A DNA stretch of 64,000 nt, taken from an uncultured Clostridia bacterium (lineage in GTDB: Bacteria > Bacillota > Clostridia > Christensenellales > Borkfalkiaceae). The notes below the pieces were generated by a model. It saw only the letters and a list, made by a program, of their open reading frames with translations, made no database searches and was not told the DNA's origin. A program made the position numbers and the translations under genes. The stretch lies in contig CAKQKE010000002.1 of NCBI GenBank assembly GCA_934247935.1, positions 62,001 through 126,000 of the forward strand, read 5' to 3'. This document shows positions 23,249 through 32,200 of the stretch, one piece after another. How positions within the stretch are numbered: the first letter of the stretch is position 1; every line of letters starts with the position of its first letter.

Positions 23249-26200
23249 TTATGCCGAAAATTCCACGCCCAAGTCGGCGAATTTGACCGATACCGTCTTG
23301 GATACACCCTTTTCTTCCATGGTTACGCCGTGCAATGCGTCGCACAATTCCATAGTGACTTTTTTGTGCGTGATTACTATGAATTGAGTATCTTTAGAGA
23401 AGTTTTTAAGGTATTTTGCAAACCTCTCTACATTCGCCTCGTCGAGCGGTGCCTCGATTTCGTCGAGTACGCAGAACGGCATCGGGCGCAATCTTAAAAT
23501 TGCGAAAAGTATCGCAATTGCGGTGAGAGCCATTTCGCCACCCGATAAAAGAGAAATTTTTTGAAGTTTTTTCCCGGGCGGCTCTGCCATGATTTCGACG
23601 CCCGCATCGAGCGGGTCGGTACAATCTGTATAATCGAGAACAAGGTCTGCTTTACCGCCGCCGAAAAGTTCTTTAAACGTCTTTTGGAAGTTGGTTCTTA
23701 TCTTTTCAAAACCATCGTCAAACGTCTTGGTCATTTCGTCGGTAAGCGCGCCGATTGCCTCTTTCAGGTCTGCTTCGGCTTTCTCGAGGTCGGCTTTTTG
23801 CGTCATATACTCCTGATAAGAAGCGTTGTAAGTTTCATAGTCCTCAATTGCGTTTGCGTTGATACTGCCGAGCGAAGATATCTTCTTTTTCAGTCTGTTT
23901 ATCTCTTCGGCACTGTTCATTATGTCGTAATTGTCGTCCTTTTTGTCTTTGCAAGTGTCGTAAGTCTCTTGATATTCGGTGAAAATGCGGTCTTGCAAAT
24001 ACTCGAGTTCGGCGTCGACCCTTGTCAAACTGTTTTCTTCGGAAAACTTTCTTTCGTTGAGTTTTGAAATGGTCTGAGTAAGATTTTCTTTGTCTGCATT
24101 GTCCTTTTCGACTGCCGCATTGAGAATTTCTTTTCTCTTTTCGGCATCAGCCAAATTTTCTCTCAAACGTTGAAGTTGTTGATTTTCTTCATCGGAAAGA
24201 GCCATTTTCGCCGTTTCTTTGACGAGGTTCTCAATAATGCTTTCGTCGCTTTCGATATTTTTATTATTCGTTTCGATTGCGGTTTGATTAAGCGCGATTT
24301 CGCCGCCTATTCTCTTTACGTCTTCTTTATACCTTTCCAAAGCGGAATTAAGTTCGGCAAGTCTTGTCTGAACGGAAGTGTTTTCTGCGATTAAATTATC
24401 CCTTTCGGCTTTCAATTTATCATACTTGGCTTGATTTTCTTGAGCGTTGCCGCTTGCAGCCGACTTTTCTTCCATAAGTTTTGCACTGCCCGTCTGCACG
24501 TCGGCATACTTGCCGCTTATTTCGTCGATACGGTTTTCAATCTCGGTAATATGCACCCTTTCGGAAGTAATATCTTTGTCCGTGCTTGAAATAATTTCTT
24601 CCAGATTACTCTTTTTAGCGGTGTATTCAACGAGTTTCTGTCTATAGTCTTGATAAGATTTATTGAGTTCGTCAAGCGAATCGACAAGTTCGTTTACCTG
24701 ATTTAACAAGTTTTGCTTGTTTGTCTCGTATTTTTCCATTTCCGCTTTTTTCTCGCGGATTTGCTTTTCGGTATCCTGAAGATGCCTGTCCATTGCAAGC
24801 AAATTGGTGGTGTTTTTCTTTTTAGAACCGCCCGACATGGTACCAGAAGGAGAAATTACGTCGCCGTCGAGAGTGACTATTTTAAACGCGAAATTGTACT
24901 TTTTAGCGATAGCCGTGGCGTTGTCGATTACGTCGCAAATAAGCGTGTTGCCGAGGACGAATCTTATCGCATTGTCAAACTGCGCGTCGTAACGCACGAG
25001 TTTGGTCGCGAGACCCAATGCCCCTCTTTCGCCGACAGCCTTTGTGATTTCATAGCCGTCTTGCCTTACTTTAAGCGCGCTCATGGGCAAACAGTTGATT
25101 CTGCCGCCGTCTATCCTTTTTAAATATTTAAACAAATATTGCGCGTCGTCGGGTGTAGCGGTGATTACGTTTTGCAAATAACCGCCCATAGCAGTTTCTA
25201 TTGCCGTTTCGTATTTTTGCTCGGTGCTTATTACCGCACCCACAACACCCTTTATTTTACTCTTCAATTCGGGGTCTCTGCCCGATGCCGCCATAAGGTT
25301 TTTAACCGTCGGTCCGTATCCGTCGAACGAAGCCTTTAAACTCGAATAAATTTTTAAATTCGTTTCAAGCGAAACAAGGTCGGCATTGAGTTTGTATATC
25401 TTGTCTCCAAGTTCGGATATAAATCTGTTTGTATCCGAAATACTCGATTCGGTTTCTTTAATATTGTCACGTTTAGCGCATACGTTTCGCTCTAACTCGG
25501 CAATTTTCCTGTCTGTTTCTTGCTTTTCCGCAAGTAAATCGGCTTTGCGTTTTATGAGTCCTTCAACCTTGACGAGCGTGTCGCTGTGCTGAGATGATAT
25601 CACGTTTTTCTCCGCCGAAAGCGAACCTAAATCGGCGTTTATCGACGCAAGCGTCTCTGCCGATTCGATAATTTTCGACTGCATCATATTGACAAGTCGC
25701 TCGCCCTCTTGAATTTGTCCCGAAACGGTAGCGAGATCGGCAGACAATTTTTTAGCCTTTACGGTGAGAGTTTTTATCTCTTCGTCGTGCTTTTTAATGA
25801 GTTTTTGCTTTTCCGCACTCTCGTCCGAAAGTCTGACGATTGCGGCAAGTTTGTCTTCGCAATCTTTACGGATTCTTTCGATTTCGCTTCTGAAGAAACT
25901 TATCCTTTCGTTTGAAATGTTCTTTTGACCGGCAATTTTTTCCGCCTCGATAGATTTTGCGAGTATTGCGTTGTGCAAGGATTTCATCTTGTCGTCGGCA
26001 AGCGAAATTTCCTCTTGGTGCATTCTGTACGCCTCGTTGACTTCTTCGAGTTCTTGCGACCTTACGGCGATTTGCTCGTTAAAGCCTCTGATGCGGGTCA
26101 TTATACCCTCTTTAACCGTATTTGCATTGTCATGCTTGTATAAATACGTGTTGATTTCGTGGTATTTAAGTTCTTCGGACAAAGCCCTGAAACTTCTCGT

Positions 26201-26839
26201 TTTTTCGGCTTGTTTTGCAAGCGGCTCGAGTATTTTTTCAAGTTCGGTAGTCTTGTCGATGATACGAATAATGTTTTCTCTCGTTCTGTCAAGACGCCTT
26301 TCCGATTCTCTTTTTTTGTTTTTCGTCTTGGCAATACCAACGGCTTCCTCGAAAATTGCCCTTCTGTCTTCCGGCTTGCTCGAAAGAATTTCAGAGACCT
26401 TGCCTTGTCCGATTATGGTATAACCCTCTCTGCTGACGCCGCATTCATGCAAAAAGTCGACTATGTCGCGCATTCTTGCGGGCTGCTTGTTTATGTAGTA
26501 CTCGCTGTCGCCGTTTCTGAAGAGTTTTCTCGTGAAAATAACCTCTTGATATTCGAGTTCGTGGAAAAGTTTGCCTCCCTCGTTGTTGAAATATAGCGAT
26601 ACCTCACAATAAGAAAGCGACTTTCTTTTTTCGGTTCCGTTGAAAATAACGTCTTGCATGGACGAACCCCTGAGTTGCTTGGGTGCTTGTTCACCCAAAA
26701 CCCACCTGATCGCATCGGAAATATTACTCTTTCCGCAACCGTTAGGTCCGACTATACCCGTTACTCCGTCCGTAAGTTTTATTTCGGTCTTGTCTGCAAA
26801 GGACTTAAAACCGAGTAGTTCGATTTTCTCTAAATTCAC
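23249..26839 (-). CDS. smc: Chromosome segregation ATPase SMC
   Basis: 1196 residues. N-terminal Walker A GPNGCGKSN, coiled coil of about 165-500, hinge near 510-650 (IKGVVGAVI, GGYLQNVI), second coil, and C-terminal ABC signature LSGGEMALTAIAIL with Walker B FCVLDEIEAPLD. It forms the condensin ring with ScpA/B. Directly abuts rnc; the rnc-smc-ftsY order is conserved in Gram-positive bacteria. Confidence 0.97.
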   Translation of the reverse strand: MNLEKIELLGFKSFADKTEIKLTDGVTGIVGPNGCGKSNISDAIRWVLGEQAPKQLRGSSMQDVIFNGTEKRKSLSYCEVSLYFNNEGGKLFHELEYQEVIFTRKLFRNGDSEYYINKQPARMRDIVDFLHECGVSREGYTIIGQGKVSEILSSKPEDRRAIFEEAVGIAKTKNKKRESERRLDRTRENIIRIIDKTTELEKILEPLAKQAEKTRSFRALSEELKYHEINTYLYKHDNANTVKEGIMTRIRGFNEQIAVRSQELEEVNEAYRMHQEEISLADDKMKSLHNAILAKSIEAEKIAGQKNISNERISFFRSEIERIRKDCEDKLAAIVRLSDESAEKQKLIKKHDEEIKTLTVKAKKLSADLATVSGQIQEGERLVNMMQSKIIESAETLASINADLGSLSAEKNVISSQHSDTLVKVEGLIKRKADLLAEKQETDRKIAELERNVCAKRDNIKETESSISDTNRFISELGDKIYKLNADLVSLETNLKIYSSLKASFDGYGPTVKNLMAASGRDPELKSKIKGVVGAVISTEQKYETAIETAMGGYLQNVITATPDDAQYLFKYLKRIDGGRINCLPMSALKVRQDGYEITKAVGERGALGLATKLVRYDAQFDNAIRFVLGNTLICDVIDNATAIAKKYNFAFKIVTLDGDVISPSGTMSGGSKKKNTTNLLAMDRHLQDTEKQIREKKAEMEKYETNKQNLLNQVNELVDSLDELNKSYQDYRQKLVEYTAKKSNLEEIISSTDKDITSERVHITEIENRIDEISGKYADVQTGSAKLMEEKSAASGNAQENQAKYDKLKAERDNLIAENTSVQTRLAELNSALERYKEDVKRIGGEIALNQTAIETNNKNIESDESIIENLVKETAKMALSDEENQQLQRLRENLADAEKRKEILNAAVEKDNADKENLTQTISKLNERKFSEENSLTRVDAELEYLQDRIFTEYQETYDTCKDKKDDNYDIMNSAEEINRLKKKISSLGSINANAIEDYETYNASYQEYMTQKADLEKAEADLKEAIGALTDEMTKTFDDGFEKIRTNFQKTFKELFGGGKADLVLDYTDCTDPLDAGVEIMAEPPGKKLQKISLLSGGEMALTAIAILFAILRLRPMPFCVLDEIEAPLDEANVERFAKYLKNFSKDTQFIVITHKKVTMELCDALHGVTMEEKGVSKTVSVKFADLGVEFSA

Positions 26840-28012
26840 TTACTTTCCCTCTTTGTTTGACTTATTTTTGTTGCCGAAGCGCGCTGGTTTCGCGCCTTTA
26901 TCGCCCGCATAACTGCCGTGCGAAAATTTTGATTTGCTTTGTGCGCGGTTGTCGGTTTTGCCGTTTTTGTTTTCAAAAAAACTTCCGCGGGGTTTACCGT
27001 CTTTAACGTTTTTACCGTTGCCAAAATTTTCATTGATTTTTTTTGCGGCCTTTGACCCTTCTTTCGCTTCCTTTTTGTATTGTTTTCTTTTCTCTTTTAT
27101 AAAATTTTTATCGCTTCTTTCTTTATTTTCGGCGGTAAAATTTTTACCTTTTCCCTTTTTGAAATCTTTGTCTGCTTTGTCGTTTTTTGCAAAATTATTG
27201 CCGTTTTTACCGCCACCGTTTGCCGTAAAAGCGACATCTTCGGCATTTTCATTGTTGTCTGCAAATTTATCGGCTTTGGCAAAATCTTTATATTTTTTAT
27301 CTTTTGTTTTTTTGTCTTTTTCTTTTTTGTCGTCAAGCGATTTTAAAGCGATTGACGCCGCCTCCTGCTCGGCAACGGTTTTGCTGTAACCTTTACCTTT
27401 GGAAACGATTTCGCCGTTTATCACGACCGCCATTGTAAACGTGGGTTTATGCGGCGGACCTTCGCGTTTTAACTCGGCATACTCGAGTTTAAAGTCGTTT
27501 TTATACTTCTTTTGCAATAATATTTGCAATTTGCTTTTAGGGTCCGTTTCCGCCTCGGATATGGCTTTTTTGCTTGAATTTAAAAACAATAAGTTGCTTT
27601 TTATAAACTTTTCCGCCACCTCGAGTCCGCCGTCGAGATACAACCCGGCAACCACGCTTTCAAACAGGTTTTCGCAAATTTTGTCGGTTATGTTGGACGC
27701 GTGCGAGTCGGAAATAAGCAAAAACTTATCGAGTTTTAACCGCCTTGCAGCGTCCGCAAGGGGTTTTGTAGAAACAAGATTTTGTTTTTCGGTAGTCATT
27801 TTACCCTCGTTGTCGTCGGCTTTTTTCTCGTATAAATAATTCGCCACGACAAAACCGAGTACCGAATCGCCCAAAAATTCCAATCTTTCGTTACTTTGGC
27901 AATTTTTATGCTCGTGCGAGTAAGAGGAGTGAGTAAAACAACGCCTTAAAAGTTCTTGATTTTTAAAGGAATATCCAAGCGCGTCTTCACATTCGTGAGT
28001 GTAAAAAATCAT
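26840..28012 (-). CDS. rnc: Ribonuclease III with a long basic tail
   Basis: 390 residues; most RNase III are 220-250. Catalytic domain 1-150 with ERLEFLGDS (Glu45, Asp49) and ENLFESVVAGLYLDGG (Glu118). The residue aligned with the usual Asp of the DxxE motif appears to be Asn115. A dsRNA-binding domain spans about 157-228. Residues 229-390 are a low-complexity Lys/Asn/Asp/Gly tail, probably disordered and RNA-binding. It processes rRNA and structured mRNAs. Overlaps plsX by 4 bp and abuts smc. Confidence 0.93.
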   Translation of the reverse strand: MIFYTHECEDALGYSFKNQELLRRCFTHSSYSHEHKNCQSNERLEFLGDSVLGFVVANYLYEKKADDNEGKMTTEKQNLVSTKPLADAARRLKLDKFLLISDSHASNITDKICENLFESVVAGLYLDGGLEVAEKFIKSNLLFLNSSKKAISEAETDPKSKLQILLQKKYKNDFKLEYAELKREGPPHKPTFTMAVVINGEIVSKGKGYSKTVAEQEAASIALKSLDDKKEKDKKTKDKKYKDFAKADKFADNNENAEDVAFTANGGGKNGNNFAKNDKADKDFKKGKGKNFTAENKERSDKNFIKEKRKQYKKEAKEGSKAAKKINENFGNGKNVKDGKPRGSFFENKNGKTDNRAQSKSKFSHGSYAGDKGAKPARFGNKNKSNKEGK

Positions 28013-29064
28013 GCTTGCTCCTTATCGGCGGTTTCGCTTGCGTCGGCGGCGACCATTGTCGTTATTTCTTGCTTAATAATATCGCTTACGCCGCTTTCGC
28101 TCGCCCTCATCGCTTGCAAAATCGCATTTTTAAACGCCGCTCTTTTAGACGAACCGTGCGCCTTTACCACTATTTTTTCAACACCTAAAAATACCGCGCC
28201 GCCCTTTTTGTTGTAATCCATAGTATTTTTAAGTTTTTTAAACGCGGGCTTCATAAACATGAAACCTATTTTCTGACGGAAACTCGACATAATGCTCTTT
28301 TTAAAAATGCTCATCATGCCGTCGGCAACCGCCTCGAGACTTTTAAGGCAAATGTTTCCGTAAAAACCGTCGCTTACAACGACGTCGTACTTGCCCGATA
28401 TAATATCTCTCGCTTCCATATTGCCCACAAAATTGATATTCGGGCAATCTTTCAGCATAGTAAAAGCCTCTTTCGTGAGCGCGCAACCCTTTGCGTCCTC
28501 GACGCCGTTTGACAAAAGCGCGACTCTCGGTTTTTCTATGCCGTATAACTTATTCATATAAATCGAACCCATCAATGCGAAATGCAAAAGATTGACGGGC
28601 TTGCAGTCTACGTTTGCGCCGCAATCGATTAAAAGCACGTTGCCCTTTTCTTCTCCGTCAACAAGTGCGGGAAGTACCGGAGCAAGCGCGGGACGGGAGA
28701 CGCCTTTAATTCTGCCGAGTTTTAAAATTCCCCCCGCAAGAACGGCACCCGTAGAGCCGGCAGACACCAATCCTTTGACGTCTTCTCGCTCTTTAAGCAA
28801 TCCGTAAGCGACAACAAGCGAAGAATCTTTCTTTCTCTTAATCGCCGTCGTGGGCGACTCATTGCAAGAAATAACTTCGGGTGCATGCACGACTTCGATG
28901 CGCTGTTTGTCATATTCGTACTTTTTTAATTCGTCGTTTATAAGCGTTTCGTCGCCGGTGAGAATAAGCGATAAATCTTTTTGCTCGTTTATCGCCTCGA
29001 CTGCGCCCGCAACAGTTTCTATCGGGGAATTATCTCCGCCGAAAATGTCTGCTACAAGTTTCAT
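28009..29064 (-). CDS. plsX: Phosphate acyltransferase PlsX
   Basis: 351 residues with the PlsX fold: ADIFGGDNSPIETVAGAV start, AGSTGAVLAGG and GGAVFLGVEKIVVKAHGSS motifs. It converts acyl-ACP to acyl-phosphate for PlsY in phosphatidic acid synthesis. AAAAGGA precedes the ATG. Overlap of four bases with rnc indicates coupled translation. A fapR- or rpmF-type neighbour is not present. Confidence 0.95.
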   Translation of the reverse strand: MKLVADIFGGDNSPIETVAGAVEAINEQKDLSLILTGDETLINDELKKYEYDKQRIEVVHAPEVISCNESPTTAIKRKKDSSLVVAYGLLKEREDVKGLVSAGSTGAVLAGGILKLGRIKGVSRPALAPVLPALVDGEEKGNVLLIDCGANVDCKPVNLLHFALMGSIYMNKLYGIEKPRVALLSNGVEDAKGCALTKEAFTMLKDCPNINFVGNMEARDIISGKYDVVVSDGFYGNICLKSLEAVADGMMSIFKKSIMSSFRQKIGFMFMKPAFKKLKNTMDYNKKGGAVFLGVEKIVVKAHGSSKRAAFKNAILQAMRASESGVSDIIKQEITTMVAADASETADKEQA

Positions 29065-29203
29065 AATATTCCTTTTATGCTTGAATCTCTCGATTAAGCC
29101 GAGTTTATCTCGCCCGAAATATCCGGACGGTTGAGTATTTGTTTTTATTGTTTTCTATTTACTATTTGCGGATATCTTTCTGTTTTTCCCGATATCGTTT
29201 TTA

Positions 29204-30601
29204 TTAATATTCGAGGTTGTTTACCGTTCTCGGGAAAGGAATCACGTCTCTTATATTGCCGATACCGGTGAGGTACATAACCATTCTTTCAAAGCCGAGA
29301 CCAAAGCCTGCGTGCTTTGTTCCGCCGTATTTTCTGAGGTTGATATACCAGAAATAATCTTCTTCTTTAAGTCCGCACTCTTGCATCTTTTGCAACAGCA
29401 CGTCGAGCCTTTCTTCTCTTTGGCTGCCGCCGATAAGTTCGCCTATGCCGGGAACTAAAAGGTCGGCTGCGGCAACGGTTTTGCCATCGTCGTTAAGTCT
29501 CATATAAAACGCCTTGATTTCCTTGGGATAATCGGTGAGGAAAACGGGCTTTTTATACACGACCTCGGTGAGATATCTTTCGTGCTCGCTTTGCAAATCG
29601 CAACCCCAATATACGGGGAATTCGAATTTGTCTTTTACCTTTTCGAGAATTGAAATCGCCTCGGTGTAAGTAAGTCTTACAAAGTCGCTTTCGGCAACGT
29701 TGTTTAATCTGTTTAAAAGGTCTTTATCTACAAAGGCGTTTAAGAATTCAAGTTCGGCATGGCACGTTTGTTTTACGTGGTTGATGATGAATTTTACCAT
29801 ATCTTCGGCAACGTCCATATCGCCCGCCAAGTCGCAGAATGCCATTTCGGGTTCTATCATCCAGAATTCCGCCGCATGCCTTGTGGTGTTGCTTCTTTCG
29901 GCACGGAACGTAGGACCGAAAGTGTATACGTTTGAAAACGCCATCGCATAAGTCTCGGCGTTGAGTTGTCCCGAAACGGTAAGGCTTGCTTGTTTACCGA
30001 AAAAGTCCTTGCTGTAATCGACTTTTCCGTCTTCCGTTTTGGGCGGATTTGCAAGGTCGAGCGTCGTTACCTGAAACATTGCGCCCGCACCTTCACAGTC
30101 GCTGCCCGTGATAAGCGGAGTATGAACGTACACAAAGCCCCTTTCGTTGAAAAATTTATGAATTGCGTAAGCCGCTTCGCTCCTTATTCTGAAAACCGCG
30201 CTGAATGTGTTGGTTCTCGGTCTGAGATATGCTATTTCACGCAAATATTCAAGCGAGTGACGCTTTTTTTGCAAAGGATAATCGGGCGAAGAAACGCCTT
30301 CCACCTCGATATTTTCAGCCTTTAATTCAAACGGTTGTTTTGCATCGGGCGTAAGCACCAAAACTCCCTCGACGATTATCGAAGAGCCGACGTTGAGTTT
30401 TGCTATATCGTCGTAATTGGTTAAATTTTCTCTTTCAAACACAACCTGAAGGTTTTTAAAATAAGTTCCGTCGTTAAGTTCGATAAATCCGAATGCTTTA
30501 GAATCTCTTATCGTCCTTGCCCAACCGGCAACTTTAATCGTTTTGCCGCCAAAATCCTGACTGCTTGCAAACAATTCTCTTACTAACGTTCTGTTTTTCA
30601 T
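29204..30601 (-). CDS. asnS: Asparaginyl-tRNA synthetase
   Basis: 465 residues. N-terminal OB-fold anticodon-binding domain (VKVAGWARTIRDSKAFGFIELNDG), then class IIb catalytic core with motif 2 FRAERSNTTRHAAEFWMIEPE and motif 3 GFGLGFERMVMYLTGI. Asn discrimination over Asp is consistent with the sequence length and the RDVIPFPR end. Follows its own promoter and a leader hairpin; no T-box leader features are visible. Confidence 0.96.
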   Translation of the reverse strand: MKNRTLVRELFASSQDFGGKTIKVAGWARTIRDSKAFGFIELNDGTYFKNLQVVFERENLTNYDDIAKLNVGSSIIVEGVLVLTPDAKQPFELKAENIEVEGVSSPDYPLQKKRHSLEYLREIAYLRPRTNTFSAVFRIRSEAAYAIHKFFNERGFVYVHTPLITGSDCEGAGAMFQVTTLDLANPPKTEDGKVDYSKDFFGKQASLTVSGQLNAETYAMAFSNVYTFGPTFRAERSNTTRHAAEFWMIEPEMAFCDLAGDMDVAEDMVKFIINHVKQTCHAELEFLNAFVDKDLLNRLNNVAESDFVRLTYTEAISILEKVKDKFEFPVYWGCDLQSEHERYLTEVVYKKPVFLTDYPKEIKAFYMRLNDDGKTVAAADLLVPGIGELIGGSQREERLDVLLQKMQECGLKEEDYFWYINLRKYGGTKHAGFGLGFERMVMYLTGIGNIRDVIPFPRTVNNLEY

Positions 30602-30703
30602 ATCTCACTCCCGCCGGGAAGCCGCCGTATAAACCGCCGTTTTTTCGCTGTTTTATCTGCTATTTTATTTGCTGCCCGGTATATTAAAATTTAGTTGTGC
30701 GCC

Positions 30704-30730
30704 GCGGTTTTAAAAAACTTAAAAAACCGC
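30704..30730 (-). promoter_or_regulatory. Hairpin at the start of the asnS leader
   Basis: GCGGTTTT and AAAACCGC (8-bp stem, 11-nt loop) fall within about 10 nt of the predicted transcription start. It may stabilise the 5' end of the mRNA. Confidence 0.45.
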
Positions 30731-30739
30731 ATATATTGT

Positions 30740-30768
30740 ATAATAACATTTTTTATATAAAATTTCAA
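30740..30768 (-). promoter_or_regulatory. asnS promoter
   Basis: TTGAAA (30763-30768), 17-bp spacer, TATTAT (30740-30745) on the minus strand, about 140 bp upstream of the asnS ATG. Confidence 0.7.
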
Positions 30769-31014
30769 GGGATTTTGATTATTTATATGTAAATTGCGCT
30801 TTATTTTCTTTTAATTTTATTTGTTTTATCCGAATTTCGCCTGTTTTTTTGTCGATTAACCGAAAAACGCATTAAAATCTATGTTTTAACAAGTAATTTA
30901 ATATGGTCTGAATTATCTACGTGCCGCCGTAAACAGATTAAAATTATATTTATCTTCGATTGCCGCCGAATATTGCCGATTGCCGCCGAAAAACAAAATT
31001 TTTGCACAAAAAAA

Positions 31015-31059
31015 GAAACCCGAAGTCTTTTACTCAACTTGTAAAATTCTTCAGGTCTC
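31015..31059 (-). terminator. Terminator of the 46-residue gene
   Basis: Long imperfect hairpin: GAGACCTGAAG and TTTTAC on one side, GTAAAAG and CTTCGGGTTTC on the other. The minus-strand exit is a run of seven T. Confidence 0.8.
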
Positions 31060-31082
31060 TTTAAAAGTAAAATCAGTCTTTT

Positions 31083-31223
31083 TTATTTTTTACGTCCGTT
31101 GTTTTTGTCTTTTACGTCTATCGTGTAAAGGTCAATGGGCGTCTCGTCTTTTAATGACATAATATAATTATTGTAATCTTCTTCTGTCATTTTTCTCACT
31201 TTGTGTTTTTTTTGTTTCGACAT
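31083..31223 (-). CDS. Small basic protein, 46 residues
   Basis: ATG at 31221-31223 with GGGAGG eight bases upstream; 46 codons, ending in TAA. The product is MSKQKKHKVRKMTEEDYNNY followed by an acidic middle (LKDETPIDLY) and a basic end (GRKK). Charged, soluble, with no signal or membrane helix. Strong ribosome binding site and a dedicated terminator support a real monocistronic gene. Not recognised; could be a ribosome- or RNA-associated small protein, which is only a guess from charge. Confidence 0.75.
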   Translation of the reverse strand: MSKQKKHKVRKMTEEDYNNYIMSLKDETPIDLYTIDVKDKNNGRKK

Positions 31224-31362
31224 AAAAAAGTCCTCCCGTTACTTTTACTGTTATTGTGGGTATTTAAAAACTTTTTATTCATCGAAATTCAATTTTTATT
31301 GAGTTTTGTTTAGTTGATTTAATCGCGATTTATCGCCGATTACGCTTTTTAATGTGCAATTT

Positions 31363-31402
31363 TTGTCGAAATTACAACAAACGTATACTGTAAACGCGAC
31401 AA
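31363..31402. repeat. Dispersed palindrome copy (after QueG-like gene)
   Basis: TTGTCG and CGACAA outer arms with ACGTATAC in the loop region, diverged inner arms. It ends 6 bp after the stop codon of the QueG-like gene. Confidence 0.65.
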
Positions 31403-31408
31403 ACTTGC

Positions 31409-32110
31409 TCAAACTTCGACTTCGCATTTGCGCTTGCCCAAATTATTGTAAGGACATACCCTTATACAAATTCCGCACACCGCACCCCTGCCGACGTCGT
31501 TATATTTTTTCATATTGAACGAACACTTTTCGGCACTGAAAAAGTCCTCTCTTTTCATACCTTCGACGTAGTTTTTACCGCTGATCGCCCCGCCGGGACA
31601 AGCCTTTTTACAGACCTCGCAGTTGCCGCAACCGTCCTTTATTATCTCTCTGTTTCTGTTTAGCGGCATATCGGTAAGCACTGTTGCGAACCTGACTTTC
31701 GAGCCGTACTCTTTAGTGATAAAAAGACCGCTTTTTCCTATAAAACCAAGTCCCGAAAGCCTCGCTGCGGTTTTATGCTGAAATACTCCTTTATATGCCT
31801 CTTTCCCGTTTGTGTTGTCGCTTTGAGAGGCGGCTACAGGAAATGCGCCATAGCCGTTTTTTTCTAAAAAATAAACCGTATCGAGCGCAAGTTGGTCAAG
31901 CCTTGTATTAGTCGCGCGGTAGTGCATAAAATAAGTAATCGACGGTCTTTCGTCGATAGTTTTCAATACGCTGTCCGAAAGTTTGCACGCTATGCTCACG
32001 GCATATCTGAAATCCTTAAAATCATCTAAAGGAGCAAAACCCAAATCGCAAAATCCGACGAGTGCCGCACCCTTTTCGGTCAATAAATTTTCTAATTCTT
32101 TTTCTTTCAT
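31409..32110 (-). CDS. 4Fe-4S double-cluster protein, QueG-like
   Basis: 233 residues. The N-terminal 140 residues match the QueG/DUF1730 cobalamin-binding-type domain; two ferredoxin-type clusters follow, CGNCEVCKKACP and CGICIRVCPYN, with a separate Cys (KCSF) completing ligands. QueG reduces epoxyqueuosine in tRNA, but it is normally about 310-380 residues with a C-terminal HEAT domain that is missing here. A related short family of unknown reaction is equally likely. Cytoplasmic. Confidence 0.75.
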   Translation of the reverse strand: MKEKELENLLTEKGAALVGFCDLGFAPLDDFKDFRYAVSIACKLSDSVLKTIDERPSITYFMHYRATNTRLDQLALDTVYFLEKNGYGAFPVAASQSDNTNGKEAYKGVFQHKTAARLSGLGFIGKSGLFITKEYGSKVRFATVLTDMPLNRNREIIKDGCGNCEVCKKACPGGAISGKNYVEGMKREDFFSAEKCSFNMKKYNDVGRGAVCGICIRVCPYNNLGKRKCEVEV

Positions 32111-32200
32111 TTTTACCTTAAATCTCTATATCTATATCGCGGATAAATCGCCGCAATTAATCGCGACGTCTTTCATTGTCGGCATTAATAAATAAAGCCG

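Larger units (their letters stand above)
30602..31082. other. 481-bp gap upstream of asnS
   Basis: Contains the asnS promoter and leader hairpin, a duplicated GATTGCCGCCGAA (30958-30970 and 30978-30990 region), and the terminator of the 46-residue gene. A plus-strand frame at 30980-31162 is antisense to that small gene and rejected. Confidence 0.6.

Noticed and set aside
30602..30730. T-box leader for asnS
   Set aside because: No T-box sequence such as a GGGTGGNACCGCG element or antiterminator was found; the leader is short and has only a simple hairpin.
30980..31162. 60-codon plus frame near asnS
   Set aside because: Antisense to the accepted 46-residue gene and its terminator, without ribosome binding site.
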